Positions 33,058 to 41,335 of a DNA stretch of 64,000 nt are shown piece after piece (position 1 is the stretch's first letter; each line of letters opens with the position of its first letter). Under the pieces are notes generated by a model, which was given only the letters and a program-made list of their open reading frames with translations, did no database searches and was not told where the DNA came from. The stretch is from DATBGO01 sp050011895 (GTDB lineage Bacteria; Actinomycetota; Actinomycetes; Streptosporangiales; Streptosporangiaceae), in contig JBEKIF010000027.1 in NCBI GenBank assembly GCA_050011895.1, forward strand, positions 17,584-81,583, in the 5' to 3' direction. The position numbers and the translations under genes are program-made.

Positions 33058-33897
33058 ATGACCGTGCAGCACACCGACTGGGAGGACCTCGGCCAGTCTG
33101 TCCGTGACCTGATCCAGGCCCAAACCGGGTCGGTCCGCAGCGCCCGGACGATGACCGCCGGGCTGAACTCTCAGCTCGCGGCCGTGCTGGAGACAGCGGC
33201 CGGGCCGGTCTTCGTCAAAGGCCTGCGCACCGATCACCCCGGCGTCGTCCGCCAGCACCGCGAAGCGATGATCAACCCTTACGTGCTGCCGCTGGCCCCG
33301 AAACTGCGCTGGGAAGCGGAAGGCGCCGGATGGAACCTCCTCGCCTTCGACTACGTCCCCGGCGCCCGGCATGCCGACTACACACCCGGCTCGGCGGACC
33401 TGCCCGCCGTCGTCCAAGTCCTCAACCAGCTGCAGCGGATCCCCTGCCCCGATCTCCCGGTGAAACAGGCCGAACATAGATGGGCGGCCTATCTCGACAA
33501 CATTGCTGCCCGGGAACTGCTCACCGGCCAGACGCTGCTGCACACCGACTTCAACCCGCTCAACGTGCTCATCGGCGCCGGGACAGCCCGGCTCATCGAC
33601 TGGGCCTGGCCCACCCGCGGCGCCGCGTTCATCGACCCGGCCTGCCTCCTGCTCCGGCTGATGCTCAGCGGCCACACCGCGGCCCAGGCCGAGGCCTGGG
33701 CCGCGCAGTGCGATTCCTGGGCGGCGGCATCAGGTAAGGCCATCGACGCCTTCGCCATCGCCTGCGCGCGGCTGTACGCCGAGATCGCCCACGTGGGCCC
33801 CCAGCCCTGGAAACAGCGCCTCGCCGCCGCCGCGCAACACTGGGCACGGCACCGCAACGTGGCACCGGGCCGACTTGGTCAGTCGCTAGCTGGCTAG
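33058..33897 (+). CDS. Aminoglycoside-phosphotransferase (APH)-fold protein
   Basis: 279 residues. Kinase-like catalytic loop HTDFNPLNVLI (H-x-D-x(4)-N) and metal-binding IDWAWP are both intact. The N-lobe has VFVKGL in place of the usual lysine strand, so it may be active. APH-like kinases near RiPP or nucleoside genes can phosphorylate products, serve immunity, or modify a peptide side chain. It is the last gene of the cluster and is separated from the peptide by a hairpin. Confidence 0.85.
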   Translation: MTVQHTDWEDLGQSVRDLIQAQTGSVRSARTMTAGLNSQLAAVLETAAGPVFVKGLRTDHPGVVRQHREAMINPYVLPLAPKLRWEAEGAGWNLLAFDYVPGARHADYTPGSADLPAVVQVLNQLQRIPCPDLPVKQAEHRWAAYLDNIAARELLTGQTLLHTDFNPLNVLIGAGTARLIDWAWPTRGAAFIDPACLLLRLMLSGHTAAQAEAWAAQCDSWAAASGKAIDAFAIACARLYAEIAHVGPQPWKQRLAAAAQHWARHRNVAPGRLGQSLAG

Positions 33898-33944
33898 CGA
33901 CGCGACCGGGTCGGGCCGCGCGGGCGCGGCGGTCGCACCCCGTC

Positions 33945-34110
33945 TCCTGCAAAGGCAGCATGATCCAATTTGTCGGCCGCATCCTGCGCACCCACCCCGG
34001 CAAGACCAGCATCGAACTCCACGACTACGTTGATAGCCAGCTCGGCGTACTCGCCGCCATGTGGCGCAAACGATCCCGCTCCTTGGGTTGCCTTCTTGAC
34101 GCAGGAGCGG
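33945..34110 (+). pseudogene. C-terminal remnant of an SF2 DEAD/DEAH-type helicase
   Basis: From about 33945 a short frame reads IQFVGRILRTHPGKT then IELHDYVDSQLGVLAAM and finally RSRSLGCL. This matches motif VI and the end of restriction/DNA-repair type SF2 helicases (QxxGRxxRxHPGKT...HDYxD...VLxxMxxKR...SLGF). Nothing upstream supplies the rest of the helicase. It is a relic of a lost gene, plausibly defence-related given the HsdR fragment 3 kb away. Confidence 0.65.
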
Positions 34111-34318
34111 CAGATCGTCTTCATGTGCAGCGCGAACAGCGGCACTCTGCGGCATGAGGCAGCCTCTCACGGTGATACGCGGCTGGCGGCGTGCCAACCA
34201 CCCAATGGCAAGCTATCCCGAGGCTGTCTGACAGGCGACGCATGATGATCGCACCGATGAGTTCTGGTCGCGCGAGCCGTCCACGCAGCAGGGTCGACGT
34301 CAATCGGAGGTGTTGAAC

Positions 34319-34855
34319 GTGCGCAAGGTCGTCGCGTACGAGCTGTTGTCCCTCGACGGCGTCGCGGAGGAGCCCGATGGGTTCTTCGCCGACTGGGACG
34401 ACGCGATGGAGGCCAACCTCGGCGCCGTCATCGCGGCGCAGGACTCGGTCATCCTCGGCCGGCGCAGCTACGAGGAGTGGGCCGAGTTCTGGCCGGGCAG
34501 CGACATCGAGCCGTTCGCGACGTTCATCAACGGGGTCGCGAAGTACGTCGCCACCTCCACGCCGCTCGATCGGAAGTGGGCCAATACGACTGTGGTCGAC
34601 GGCGAACTGGTCGAGTTCGTGCGGGATCTGAGGAACCAACCCGGAGCCGATATCGGCGTGCATGCAAGCATCTCGGTCGCCCAGGCACTGCTTGCCGCGG
34701 GCGTCGTCGACGAGCTCAGGCTGGTGATCGCACCGACGATCGCGGGCAGCGGGCGGAGGCTCCTCGACGGCTTGCCGGCGATTCGGCTCGAGTCGATCCG
34801 AAGCACGACCTCACCGACTGGCTATCTGCTCGTCGACTACTGCGTCATCGGGTAG
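34319..34855 (+). CDS. Dihydrofolate reductase-like (RibD C-terminal fold) protein
   Basis: 178 residues of the DHFR/RibD-C superfamily: VVAYELLSLDGVAEEPDGFF at the start, VILGRRSYEEWAEFW, and GVHASISVAQALLAAGVVDELRLVIAPTIAGSGRRLLDG near the end. Such YyaP/YwjB-like proteins bind NADPH; substrates are mostly unknown. The GTG at 34319 lies 8 bp after TCGGAGG and is preferred over in-frame GTG/TTG codons at 34310/34313 that overlap that site. Confidence 0.88.
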   Translation: MRKVVAYELLSLDGVAEEPDGFFADWDDAMEANLGAVIAAQDSVILGRRSYEEWAEFWPGSDIEPFATFINGVAKYVATSTPLDRKWANTTVVDGELVEFVRDLRNQPGADIGVHASISVAQALLAAGVVDELRLVIAPTIAGSGRRLLDGLPAIRLESIRSTTSPTGYLLVDYCVIG

Positions 34856-35269
34856 GCGAGCAGCCCGTCGCGGACAACCCGGCAGCGCTGCACAGTACCG
34901 TCACGCTTCGTGCCTGACCGGTTGTTCGCGGTAGCACGCCTCGCGGGTGTCGTGCTAGGTAAGGAGCGTTACTTGGCCAGGGCAGCCGCCGCCGCGAGCA
35001 CCGCCGCTGCGCCGGCCGCCGCCGCCCGCCGCCACGCGGTGAACGCCCGCCACCGCCTGCCAGATCCGCCGCCGTATGACATGCCGTACCCCCGCTGACG
35101 TGACCTAGTTTGCACTCGACCCGGCTGCTTCTCATGAAAGCGCCGGGCGCCAGGTTTGTCCGTAAGCAGCTGCATGTATTGGATGCCATAGGTGTCTTGG
35201 ATTGGCCCGGCTTGCAGCCCGCCCACGATTCGGGACTAGGGAGGCCCGTCCAGCGCCGCCACCGCAACA
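34856..35269. other. Non-coding or decayed island DNA
   Basis: About 400 bp with only low-complexity frames. One minus-strand frame ending at 34969 finishes in a hydrophobic Ala-rich run, but no ribosome site or family supports it. I see no gene, RNA or repeat here. Confidence 0.4.
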
Positions 35270-35455
35270 ATGACGGCTACTGCGCTGAGCGCCAAGCAGC
35301 ATCTCGCTGCCGCACAGCCGACCCGGCCCGCTCGTCCGCCTCGATTCCTACCTGCATGAACGGACCGACGAGATGAGCGGCAGCCGGTCCCGCCTGACCC
35401 GCGGGGCTGCGGTGGAGGCCATCCTCGACGGCACCGAGAAGATCACCAAGGAGAC
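35270..35455 (+). pseudogene. Frameshifted ribbon-helix-helix-like small protein
   Basis: ATG 35270 opens MTATALSAKQHLAAAQPT and stops after 29 codons. The continuation in a neighbouring frame reads VRLDSYLHERTDEMSG, then SRSRLTRGAAVEAILDGTE, which has the look of an RHH/CopG-type antitoxin core. One base change near 35330 would join them. No partner toxin follows directly. From 35460 to 35890 I recognise nothing. Confidence 0.35.
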
Positions 35456-35892
35456 TCGGTGCAGCCGATGGCTGCTGGACAGACCCAGGGCCCGGAGGTT
35501 TCATGGCCATGACAGGTCAGGCGCCAGCCCAGGCGCAGCCTCACCGGAGGCTGGGTGCGTCGCCGGGCCCGGCTGCGCACGTTAATCGCCTGCGTGGACG
35601 GGGGACGGTTGCCGGGCTGGTCCGGGCCGCAGATGCTGATCGTGAAAGTGTTCCCGGACACCGGCGAGGGGTGGGGCCGCGGGAGCGCGGCCGGCGCGTC
35701 TCCGGCGGTGGTGGTAATGACCGATGCCGGAACCGGGCCGAGTGTCGCCGATGCGCTCCTCGGTGACGACGCGGCGCAGCCAAGGACGGCGGTCGGGAGG
35801 CTGGCGGCGGCTCTCGGCACGTTTCATCTGAGCACCCGGGGCCCGGGACGGCACTTGGAGGGGCCGCTGGCGGCGGCAGAAGCACTGCGGGA

Positions 35893-36252
35893 TCAGTCTG
35901 GATCAGGAGTGGTCGCAGAGTCTTCTGGCAGGGACTGGGCCAGGGCGTGGATGGCGCGCTCGAGCTCGGGCAAGTCGTCGTCGACGGTCGCCTGCAAGAT
36001 CGCGTGGGCGGTGTCGAAGTAGCGGTGGGCCAGGTGGTCCCGCATGCCAGCGATCTGCCGCCAGGGGATGGACGGCTGAGTGTCGAGCAGTTCGGCCGGC
36101 AGCGCCTTGACTGCCTCGCCGATCTCCAGCAGCCGGATACGGACCGCGTCAAATATCAGACCATCCGAAAGGCCGCCCCGCAGCATGTGCGATCGGATCG
36201 CGTCGATCGCGGCCTGGATATCTGCCAGCCGCTGGCGTTCCCGGTAGCTCAC
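35893..36252 (-). CDS. hepT: HepT-like HEPN-domain toxin
   Basis: 119 residues of the DUF86/HepT family. The catalytic motif R-x4-H-x-Y is present in MRDHLAHRYF. HEPN toxins act as ribonucleases or are AMPylated targets of the MntA partner. Overlaps the upstream nucleotidyltransferase gene by 4 bp (ATGA), in the order MntA-HepT. Full length and apparently intact, unlike much of the surrounding island. Confidence 0.88.
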   Translation of the reverse strand: MSYRERQRLADIQAAIDAIRSHMLRGGLSDGLIFDAVRIRLLEIGEAVKALPAELLDTQPSIPWRQIAGMRDHLAHRYFDTAHAILQATVDDDLPELERAIHALAQSLPEDSATTPDPD

Positions 36253-36797
36253 AGCGCCACCAGCTCATGCTCGACGCGTTCCCGCACACCGGGCTTGAGG
36301 TCCTGGGCCGGGACTAGTTCCACCCGCGCGCCAAGGATGGCTTCTAGCTCGGCCTGCACGCGCGCCAGCCCGAACAGGCTCAGGCCGGGCGGCAGGTCGA
36401 CGAGCAGATCCACATCGCTGTCAGGCCGGTCCTGGCCGCGGGCAACGCTCCCGAAGACCCGCAGGTTCCTGACACCGTGGGCAGCCGCTGCCGCGACCAC
36501 GTCGCGGCGGCGGCGGCGAACGCGGCGTCCTACCGGCCCCGAGAGCCTGCCTAGCCGCTGCGGCTGCCGCCGCAGGCCGATGACCAGTTCGCTGCCGGTG
36601 GCATCGACCAGCGCGGCAAGGGTCGGGACGGCAGGCTGGCGGCGCCCGGACTCATACGCGCTGATCACACTCTGCGTGACACCAGCCCGGGCGGCCAGAT
36701 CCTGTTGCGACATACCGGCTTCCTTCCGCGCCTGGCGGAGCAACGCCCCAGCTGTGACTGCTTCGGGAACCACCACCTCAGTATAGCGGATCGTCAA
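36249..36797 (-). CDS. mntA: MntA-type nucleotidyltransferase antitoxin fused to an XRE domain
   Basis: 182 residues from a TTG start (GTG codons about 7 codons later are alternatives). Residues 15-75 are a Cro/C1 HTH (LLRQARKEAGMSQQDLAARAGVTQSVISAYESG). Residues 105-180 are a minimal nucleotidyltransferase with the GS-x(n)-D-x-D active site in FGSVARGQDRPDSDVDLLVD. MntA proteins neutralise HepT by AMPylating its active-site Tyr. The added HTH would let the antitoxin repress its own promoter; TATACT at 36780-36785 on the transcribed strand may be a -10. Confidence 0.88.
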   Translation of the reverse strand: MTIRYTEVVVPEAVTAGALLRQARKEAGMSQQDLAARAGVTQSVISAYESGRRQPAVPTLAALVDATGSELVIGLRRQPQRLGRLSGPVGRRVRRRRRDVVAAAAAHGVRNLRVFGSVARGQDRPDSDVDLLVDLPPGLSLFGLARVQAELEAILGARVELVPAQDLKPGVRERVEHELVAL

Positions 36798-36849
36798 TAT
36801 TTTACCTAGCGGGCGGGTCGGTTACTTTCACCCCTGTCAATGCGGTTCA

Positions 36850-37160
36850 AGCACGCCTACGGCGTGGTCAGGGCCGAGTTTGCCGCGCAGGCTCACGGCC
36901 TTGTCGTGAAAGTCGCCGTCCAGCTTCAGCACCGCGTCCCACTGGCGGAGACGCGGGAAGATCACGACCGCCTGGCCCGCCGCACTGCCACCGACCCCTT
37001 GTCCGGCATGTCTACGTGGATAAACCGATGCAGGACGTCCAGCCACGCATCCCGCGCCCAGACACGCTCCCGCAGACGGGAGGTCTTGTGCCCGGCCGGG
37101 TTCGGCGGCTTCCCCTTCCCCGGGTTGTGACCCAGATTGAACGGCAGGAACCGGGCCGAC
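36850..37160 (-). pseudogene. Type I restriction HsdR fragment
   Basis: One minus-strand frame reads FLPFNLGHNPGKGKPPNP, then HKTSRLRERVWARDAWLDVLHRFIHVDMP, and stops. A second frame continues VIFPRLRQWDAVLKLDGDF. Both strings are characteristic of HsdR endonuclease/translocase subunits (FLPFNxGxxGGxGNPPN...VWxRDxWLDxLxRFIH...FPRYHQWDAVRKL). They are joined by one frameshift near 36980, with no remainder of the 1000-residue protein and no HsdM/HsdS. Confidence 0.7.
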
Positions 37161-37288
37161 TTTCCCCCCAGCTTCGTCGGCCTTCGGGGACGAAGCGGTG
37201 GTGGCAGGCCAGCAGCCCAGTGCGGACGTGGCGGACTGCCGCCGACATGCGCCGGAGACGGCCCCGGTTGCGCCGCCCGGCGATCAGC

Positions 37289-38842
37289 TCACCGCAGTTG
37301 GGACGGGCCGGCGGACTGGCTGCTCATGGCGTCTGCCAGGGCCGGGCTGGGTGCCGGGGCGACATCGACCGGCGGCGTCGCGTTCCTGAGTTCCTCGAGC
37401 CGGCTCTTGGACGGCACCAGCAGGGCCGTCACCAGCGCGCCGAGGCCGAGCAGCGCCGCCGACACCGTGAACGCCATGGTGTAGCCGTGCACCGCGGCGG
37501 TGGCCGGCGCCAGCGGTCCCGCGTGGTGCGCGGCCAGGTAGGTCGCCGTCGCCGTCAGCGCCACCGTGCTCAGCGCCGCGGTCCCGATCGACCCGCCGAC
37601 CTGCTGCATCGTGTTGACCAGCGCCGAGGCCACGCCCGAGTCCTGCCGGGCCACGCCGGTGGTGGCGGTGTTGATGGCCGGCGAGAAGATCATGCCGAAG
37701 CCGAGGCCCATGGCCAGCAGCGCCGGCAGGACGCTGCCCGCGTAGCTGGAGGTCACGGTGAGCTGGGTGAGGTAGGCCATCCCGCCGCCGCCGATCAGCA
37801 TGCCGGCAGCGATCAGCGCCCGCGGCCCGAGCCGGGGCAGCAGCACGATGCTGGAGGTGTTCGAGCTGACCAGGATGCAGGCGATCATCGGCAGGAAGGC
37901 CAGCCCGCTGGCGACCGGGCTGTAGCCCTTGACCACCTGGAGGTAGTAGGTGAGGAACAGGAACACGCCGAAGATCGCGATCCCGGTCAGCCCGACCGCG
38001 ACGTAGGAGCCGCCCCTGGCCCGGTTCAGGATCACCCGCAGCGGCAGCAGGGGGTGGCTGACCCGGCGCTCGGCGAGGGCGAACGCCGCGAGCAGCAGCA
38101 CGCCGACGACCAGCGAGCCGATGGTCAGGGCGGCGGTCCAGCCGGCAACCTCGGCGTGCGAGAACCCGAACACGATGAGGAACAGCCCGGCCGAGGCGAG
38201 CACGGCTCCCGCCCAGTCCATCGGCGGGCGGCTGTCCGGCCGGTTGCCCCGCATGTAAACCAGGGCGCCGGCGATCGCGATCGCGGCGAAGATCAGGTTG
38301 ACATACAGGCACCAACGCCAGGAGAAATACTCGGTCAGGACGCCGCCGAGGATCAGGCCCACCGCGCCGCCGCCGACAGCGACTGACCCAAAGACGCCAA
38401 ACGCCCGGCCGCGCTCGCGCGGCTCACGGAACGTGCTGACCAGCGTGCCCAGGGCGGCGGGCGCGAGGATGGCGCCGAACGCGCCCTGGAGCGTCCGGGC
38501 GATCACGAGCATCTCGAACGAGACGGCGGCGCCGCCAAGTGCCGAGGCGAGAGCGAACCCGGCCAGGCCGGTGATGAACACCCGCTTGCGGCTGAACATG
38601 TCGCCGAGCCGGCCGCCGACCAGCAGCAAGCTGCCGAAGGCCAGGGCATAGGCGGTCACCACCCACTGTCGGTCGCTGTTGGGAAAGCCCAGCGCGTGCT
38701 GGGCCGACGGCAGGGCGATGTTCACGACGGTGGCGTCCAGCACCACCATCAGCTGGGCGACGGCCACAATCACCAGGATGAGCCAGCGATGGTCGCTGGC
38801 TGCGGGGCGGTGGCCGCCAGCGGCAGAAGACACGGATGACAT
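37289..38842 (-). CDS. DHA2-family MFS multidrug exporter
   Basis: 517 residues with about 14 transmembrane helices. Motif C-type and DHA2 signatures: VVLDATVVNIALPSAQHALGF, QWVVTAYALAFGSLLLVGGRLGDMFSRKR (motif A), and LAPAALGTLVSTF. Proton-driven efflux of lipophilic drugs or metabolites, cytoplasmic membrane. The MarR gene starts 536 bp upstream and reads the same way, so the exporter is probably in its regulon. The substrate is unknown. Confidence 0.93.
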   Translation of the reverse strand: MSSVSSAAGGHRPAASDHRWLILVIVAVAQLMVVLDATVVNIALPSAQHALGFPNSDRQWVVTAYALAFGSLLLVGGRLGDMFSRKRVFITGLAGFALASALGGAAVSFEMLVIARTLQGAFGAILAPAALGTLVSTFREPRERGRAFGVFGSVAVGGGAVGLILGGVLTEYFSWRWCLYVNLIFAAIAIAGALVYMRGNRPDSRPPMDWAGAVLASAGLFLIVFGFSHAEVAGWTAALTIGSLVVGVLLLAAFALAERRVSHPLLPLRVILNRARGGSYVAVGLTGIAIFGVFLFLTYYLQVVKGYSPVASGLAFLPMIACILVSSNTSSIVLLPRLGPRALIAAGMLIGGGGMAYLTQLTVTSSYAGSVLPALLAMGLGFGMIFSPAINTATTGVARQDSGVASALVNTMQQVGGSIGTAALSTVALTATATYLAAHHAGPLAPATAAVHGYTMAFTVSAALLGLGALVTALLVPSKSRLEELRNATPPVDVAPAPSPALADAMSSQSAGPSQLR

Positions 38843-38910
38843 GGAGAGCTAAACCTCCGGGTGAGAAGCGCGGCTGGTCTGGGTGGCGCAGGTCGTGCAG
38901 AGCCCGGCGA

Positions 38911-39378
38911 TCATGCCCGGACCATCGGTATGCCGGGCACAGCCGGCGAGGTGATCAGCGGCCGGGCCGCGTCATCGAGGATGTCGAGGAGGCGGAGCAG
39001 GGTTGCCCGGTCCTCCTGGCTCAGGGCGCCGAAGATCTGCTTGAGAAGCCGCTCGCGGGCGGCCGACGCCACGCCCAGGCAGGCCTCGCCCGCCTCGGTG
39101 ATGGCGACGAGCTTGGCCCGGCGGTCGGTGGCGTCCGGCCGGCGCTCGGCCAGGCCCTGGCGCTCCAGCGCGTCGACGACGTCGGTGATGGAATGCGGGG
39201 AAAGCCCGAAATCGGCGGCCAGCACGCTCTGCCGGGTGGGTCCCTGCTCGCGGAGCCGCAGCAGCACCTTGGTCCGGGCCATCGACAGGCCGCATCCGCT
39301 CATCTCGTCATTGACGGCGCGGAACATCCGGTGATGAACCGCGATGTACCGCTCGCCTACCTGCTCAGGCGTGACCAT
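38911..39378 (-). CDS. MarR-family transcriptional regulator
   Basis: 155 residues from ATG 39378 (AGAGGTG six bases upstream). Winged-helix core: MSGCGLSMARTKVLLRLREQGPTRQSVLAADFGLSPHSITDVVDALERQGLAERRPDATDRRAKLVAITEAG, with the DxRxK wing typical of MarR. Cotranscribed with the downstream DHA2 exporter. Two 17-bp palindromes at 39411 and 39441 lie just before its start, so it very probably represses its own operon. Confidence 0.92.
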   Translation of the reverse strand: MVTPEQVGERYIAVHHRMFRAVNDEMSGCGLSMARTKVLLRLREQGPTRQSVLAADFGLSPHSITDVVDALERQGLAERRPDATDRRAKLVAITEAGEACLGVASAARERLLKQIFGALSQEDRATLLRLLDILDDAARPLITSPAVPGIPMVRA

Positions 39379-39410
39379 GGCTGCACCTCTGACATCCACA
39401 GACGCTGACC

Positions 39411-39457
39411 TGCCTCATCATGAGGCAGATCACGTTGTTACTCCTCATAATGAGGAG
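39411..39457. promoter_or_regulatory. Two MarR operators
   Basis: tgcctcatcatgaggca (39411-39427) and ctcctcataatgaggag (39441-39457): each is an 8+1+8 bp perfect palindrome, centres 30 bp apart, about three helical turns on the same DNA face. They lie 33-80 bp upstream of the marR start. Shared half-site: CCTCAT. Confidence 0.8.
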
Positions 39458-39654
39458 CCTCACGGACTTATTCCGGCGCCGGCCGGCTGTGCCGCCGCTC
39501 CAGCCCCGCAGCGCGTGCCGTTCGCCGCTTACCCACTGCACCCCGTCGCGTGTGCACGGCTGATCGGCGACCTGGCGGTTTTTGTCGTTGAGACTTCTGG
39601 GCCGGCGGCTGTGGGTTTCCAAGCCACCCGGCGCCTGAGCGATACGCCCCCCGC

Positions 39655-39683
39655 GACCGCAGCCCCGGCCTGAGGCTGCGGTC
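39655..39683 (-). terminator. Hairpin downstream of the aldehyde dehydrogenase gene
   Basis: Perfect 10-bp stem gaccgcagcc / ggctgcggtc with a 9-nt loop, starting 11 bp past the dehydrogenase stop on the minus strand. No T run. Confidence 0.55.
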
Positions 39684-39693
39684 ACGGGGACGA

Positions 39694-41073
39694 TCACCGC
39701 TCGGCGGGCGGCGTGTGGATGAGTTTCTTGTTGACGAATTCGTCGATGCCTAGCGGGCCGAGCTCGCGGCCGACACCGGATCGCTTGGTGCCGCCAAAAG
39801 GTAGGTCCGGGCCGCCGAGTTCGGCGGTATTGACCCAGGCCATCCCGACGTCGAGCCGGTCGGCGACCTCCACGGCCAGCTTCTCGTCGCTGCTGAAGAC
39901 GGCTCCGCCGAGCCCGAACGCGCTGCTGTTAGCCAGCTCCACCGCTTCATCGGCGTCGGCCACTCGGTAGACCACTGCGGCCGGGCCGAACAGCTCCTCG
40001 CTGTAAGCGCGCATGTCGGGGGTCACACCCGATAGCACGGTCGCCTCCACGAATGCGCCCGGTCCGTCGATGCGATGCCCTCCGAGGTGGACCGTTGCGC
40101 CCTTACTGACCGCGTCGTCGATCTGGGCCATCAGGTTGCGCGCCGCCTGCTCCGAGGACAGCGGCCCGTAGCTCGTCGCCGGGTCGGTCGGATCCCCGGT
40201 CACATAACTGGACATCGCAGCTGTGAACTCGCGAATGAAGTCGTCGTAGATGGCATCGGCTACGATCATCCGCTTGGATGCATTGCAGGCCTGACCGCCG
40301 TTCTCCATCCTGGCCGCTGCTGCCGTCCTGGCCACTTTTGGCAGATCGGCACTGTCCAGCACGATGAACGGGTCCGAGCCGCCAAGCTCCAGCACAACCT
40401 TCTTCAAGTTTTGCCCGGCCACAGCGGCCACGGCCGACCCGGCCCGCTCGCTGCCGGTCACCGACACCCCGGCGATGCGGGGGTCCGCGACCATGCCGGC
40501 GACCTGCTCGTTGCTTGCGAAGATGTTGACGTAGGCGTCTTCTGGCAGCCCGGCATCGCGGAACAACTGCTCCATGGCCAGGGCTGACTCCGGGCACTGC
40601 GGCGCATGCTTGAGCACGATGGTGTTGCCGATCATCAGGTTCGGCGCGGCGAACCGGGCGACCTGGTAATACGGGTAGTTCCACGGCATGATGCCCAGCA
40701 GCGCGCCGATCGGGGACTTGCGCACCCATGCCGTGCCCGGGAGGTCAGAGGCCAGCGGCTGGTCCTGGAGGAGCTCCGCCCCGTTGTCGGCGTAGTACTC
40801 GTAGATGGCCGCAACGAAGCGCAGTTCTCCCTTGGCGGCCTTGGTGACCTTACCCATCTCCCGGGTGATGATCGCGGCCAGTTCGGTGGAACGGTCGCGA
40901 TACAGCTGGGAGACCCGGCGCAGGATCCCGGCGCGCTCTTCGATCGGAGTTCGCCGCCACGAGGTGTAGCCCCGTTCGGCTCTCCCCAGCACGTCGCTGA
41001 CCTCTGCGTCAGTCGCCGTCGGGTACTCACTATCGACCTTCCCGGTGGCCGGGTTCACTACCTGGTACATCAT
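39694..41073 (-). CDS. NAD(P)-dependent aldehyde (succinate-semialdehyde-type) dehydrogenase
   Basis: 459 residues from ATG 41073 (GGAGG about ten bases upstream). Oxidises an aldehyde to the acid; the closest family by feel is the GabD1-like succinate-semialdehyde dehydrogenases of actinobacteria. Active site: Glu in VVLELGGSDPFIVLDSADL and Cys in ENGGQACNASKRMIV; cofactor residues around PWNYPYYQVARFAAPNL. The C-terminus has PFGGTKRSGVGRELG. Monocistronic, with a hairpin after it. Confidence 0.92.
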   Translation of the reverse strand: MMYQVVNPATGKVDSEYPTATDAEVSDVLGRAERGYTSWRRTPIEERAGILRRVSQLYRDRSTELAAIITREMGKVTKAAKGELRFVAAIYEYYADNGAELLQDQPLASDLPGTAWVRKSPIGALLGIMPWNYPYYQVARFAAPNLMIGNTIVLKHAPQCPESALAMEQLFRDAGLPEDAYVNIFASNEQVAGMVADPRIAGVSVTGSERAGSAVAAVAGQNLKKVVLELGGSDPFIVLDSADLPKVARTAAAARMENGGQACNASKRMIVADAIYDDFIREFTAAMSSYVTGDPTDPATSYGPLSSEQAARNLMAQIDDAVSKGATVHLGGHRIDGPGAFVEATVLSGVTPDMRAYSEELFGPAAVVYRVADADEAVELANSSAFGLGGAVFSSDEKLAVEVADRLDVGMAWVNTAELGGPDLPFGGTKRSGVGRELGPLGIDEFVNKKLIHTPPAER

Positions 41074-41194
41074 CGAGCCTGCCTCCATACAACATCGGGT
41101 CCGTCCATTACACGCCCGGACGGCGCGCAGCGGGATCAATGGGCTCCCCTAGGAGGTGCGCCGGTCGTGGCGATCCGCAACGACGGGACCCTGC

Positions 41195-41324
41195 CCGCAT
41201 ACAGTGCGCGCGCGTGCGGGTGATGGAAGGCTTCTCCGGGCACGACATCACCAGCCGGCGGGAAGCGCAGGCCGGTCTCACGGTAATCACCGGCTCAGCT
41301 CTGCTGCGACTTGCAGAGGCGTGA
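41195..41324 (+). pseudogene. Duplicated fragment of the XRE-TPR regulator gene
   Basis: The segment reading RVMEGFSGHDITSRREAQAGLTVITGSALLRL (41213-41308) repeats, with a few substitutions, a part of the island regulator (30050-30140: RVMEGFSAHDITSRREALAGLTVVTGSALLR). It stops at 41323 and lacks the HTH and TPR parts, so it cannot act alone. It ends 12 bp before the inositol-monophosphatase start. Confidence 0.75.
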
Positions 41325-41335
41325 GCTTTGACGTG

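Noticed and set aside
33894..34145. 83-residue minus-strand frame beginning MPLFALHMKTICRSC
   Set aside because: Largely antisense to the helicase fragment; one Cys pair is not enough support, no ribosome site. It could be revisited if a homologue is found.
34969..35226. Small minus-strand frame ending in an Ala-rich hydrophobic run
   Set aside because: Low complexity, no ribosome site, no family.
35500..35890. Several overlapping frames downstream of the broken RHH gene
   Set aside because: Typical high-GC shadow frames; none resembles a known protein or has a ribosome site.
36837..37046. 69-residue frame as an independent gene
   Set aside because: Its recognisable part (FPRLRQWDAV) is the continuation of the HsdR remnant after a frameshift.
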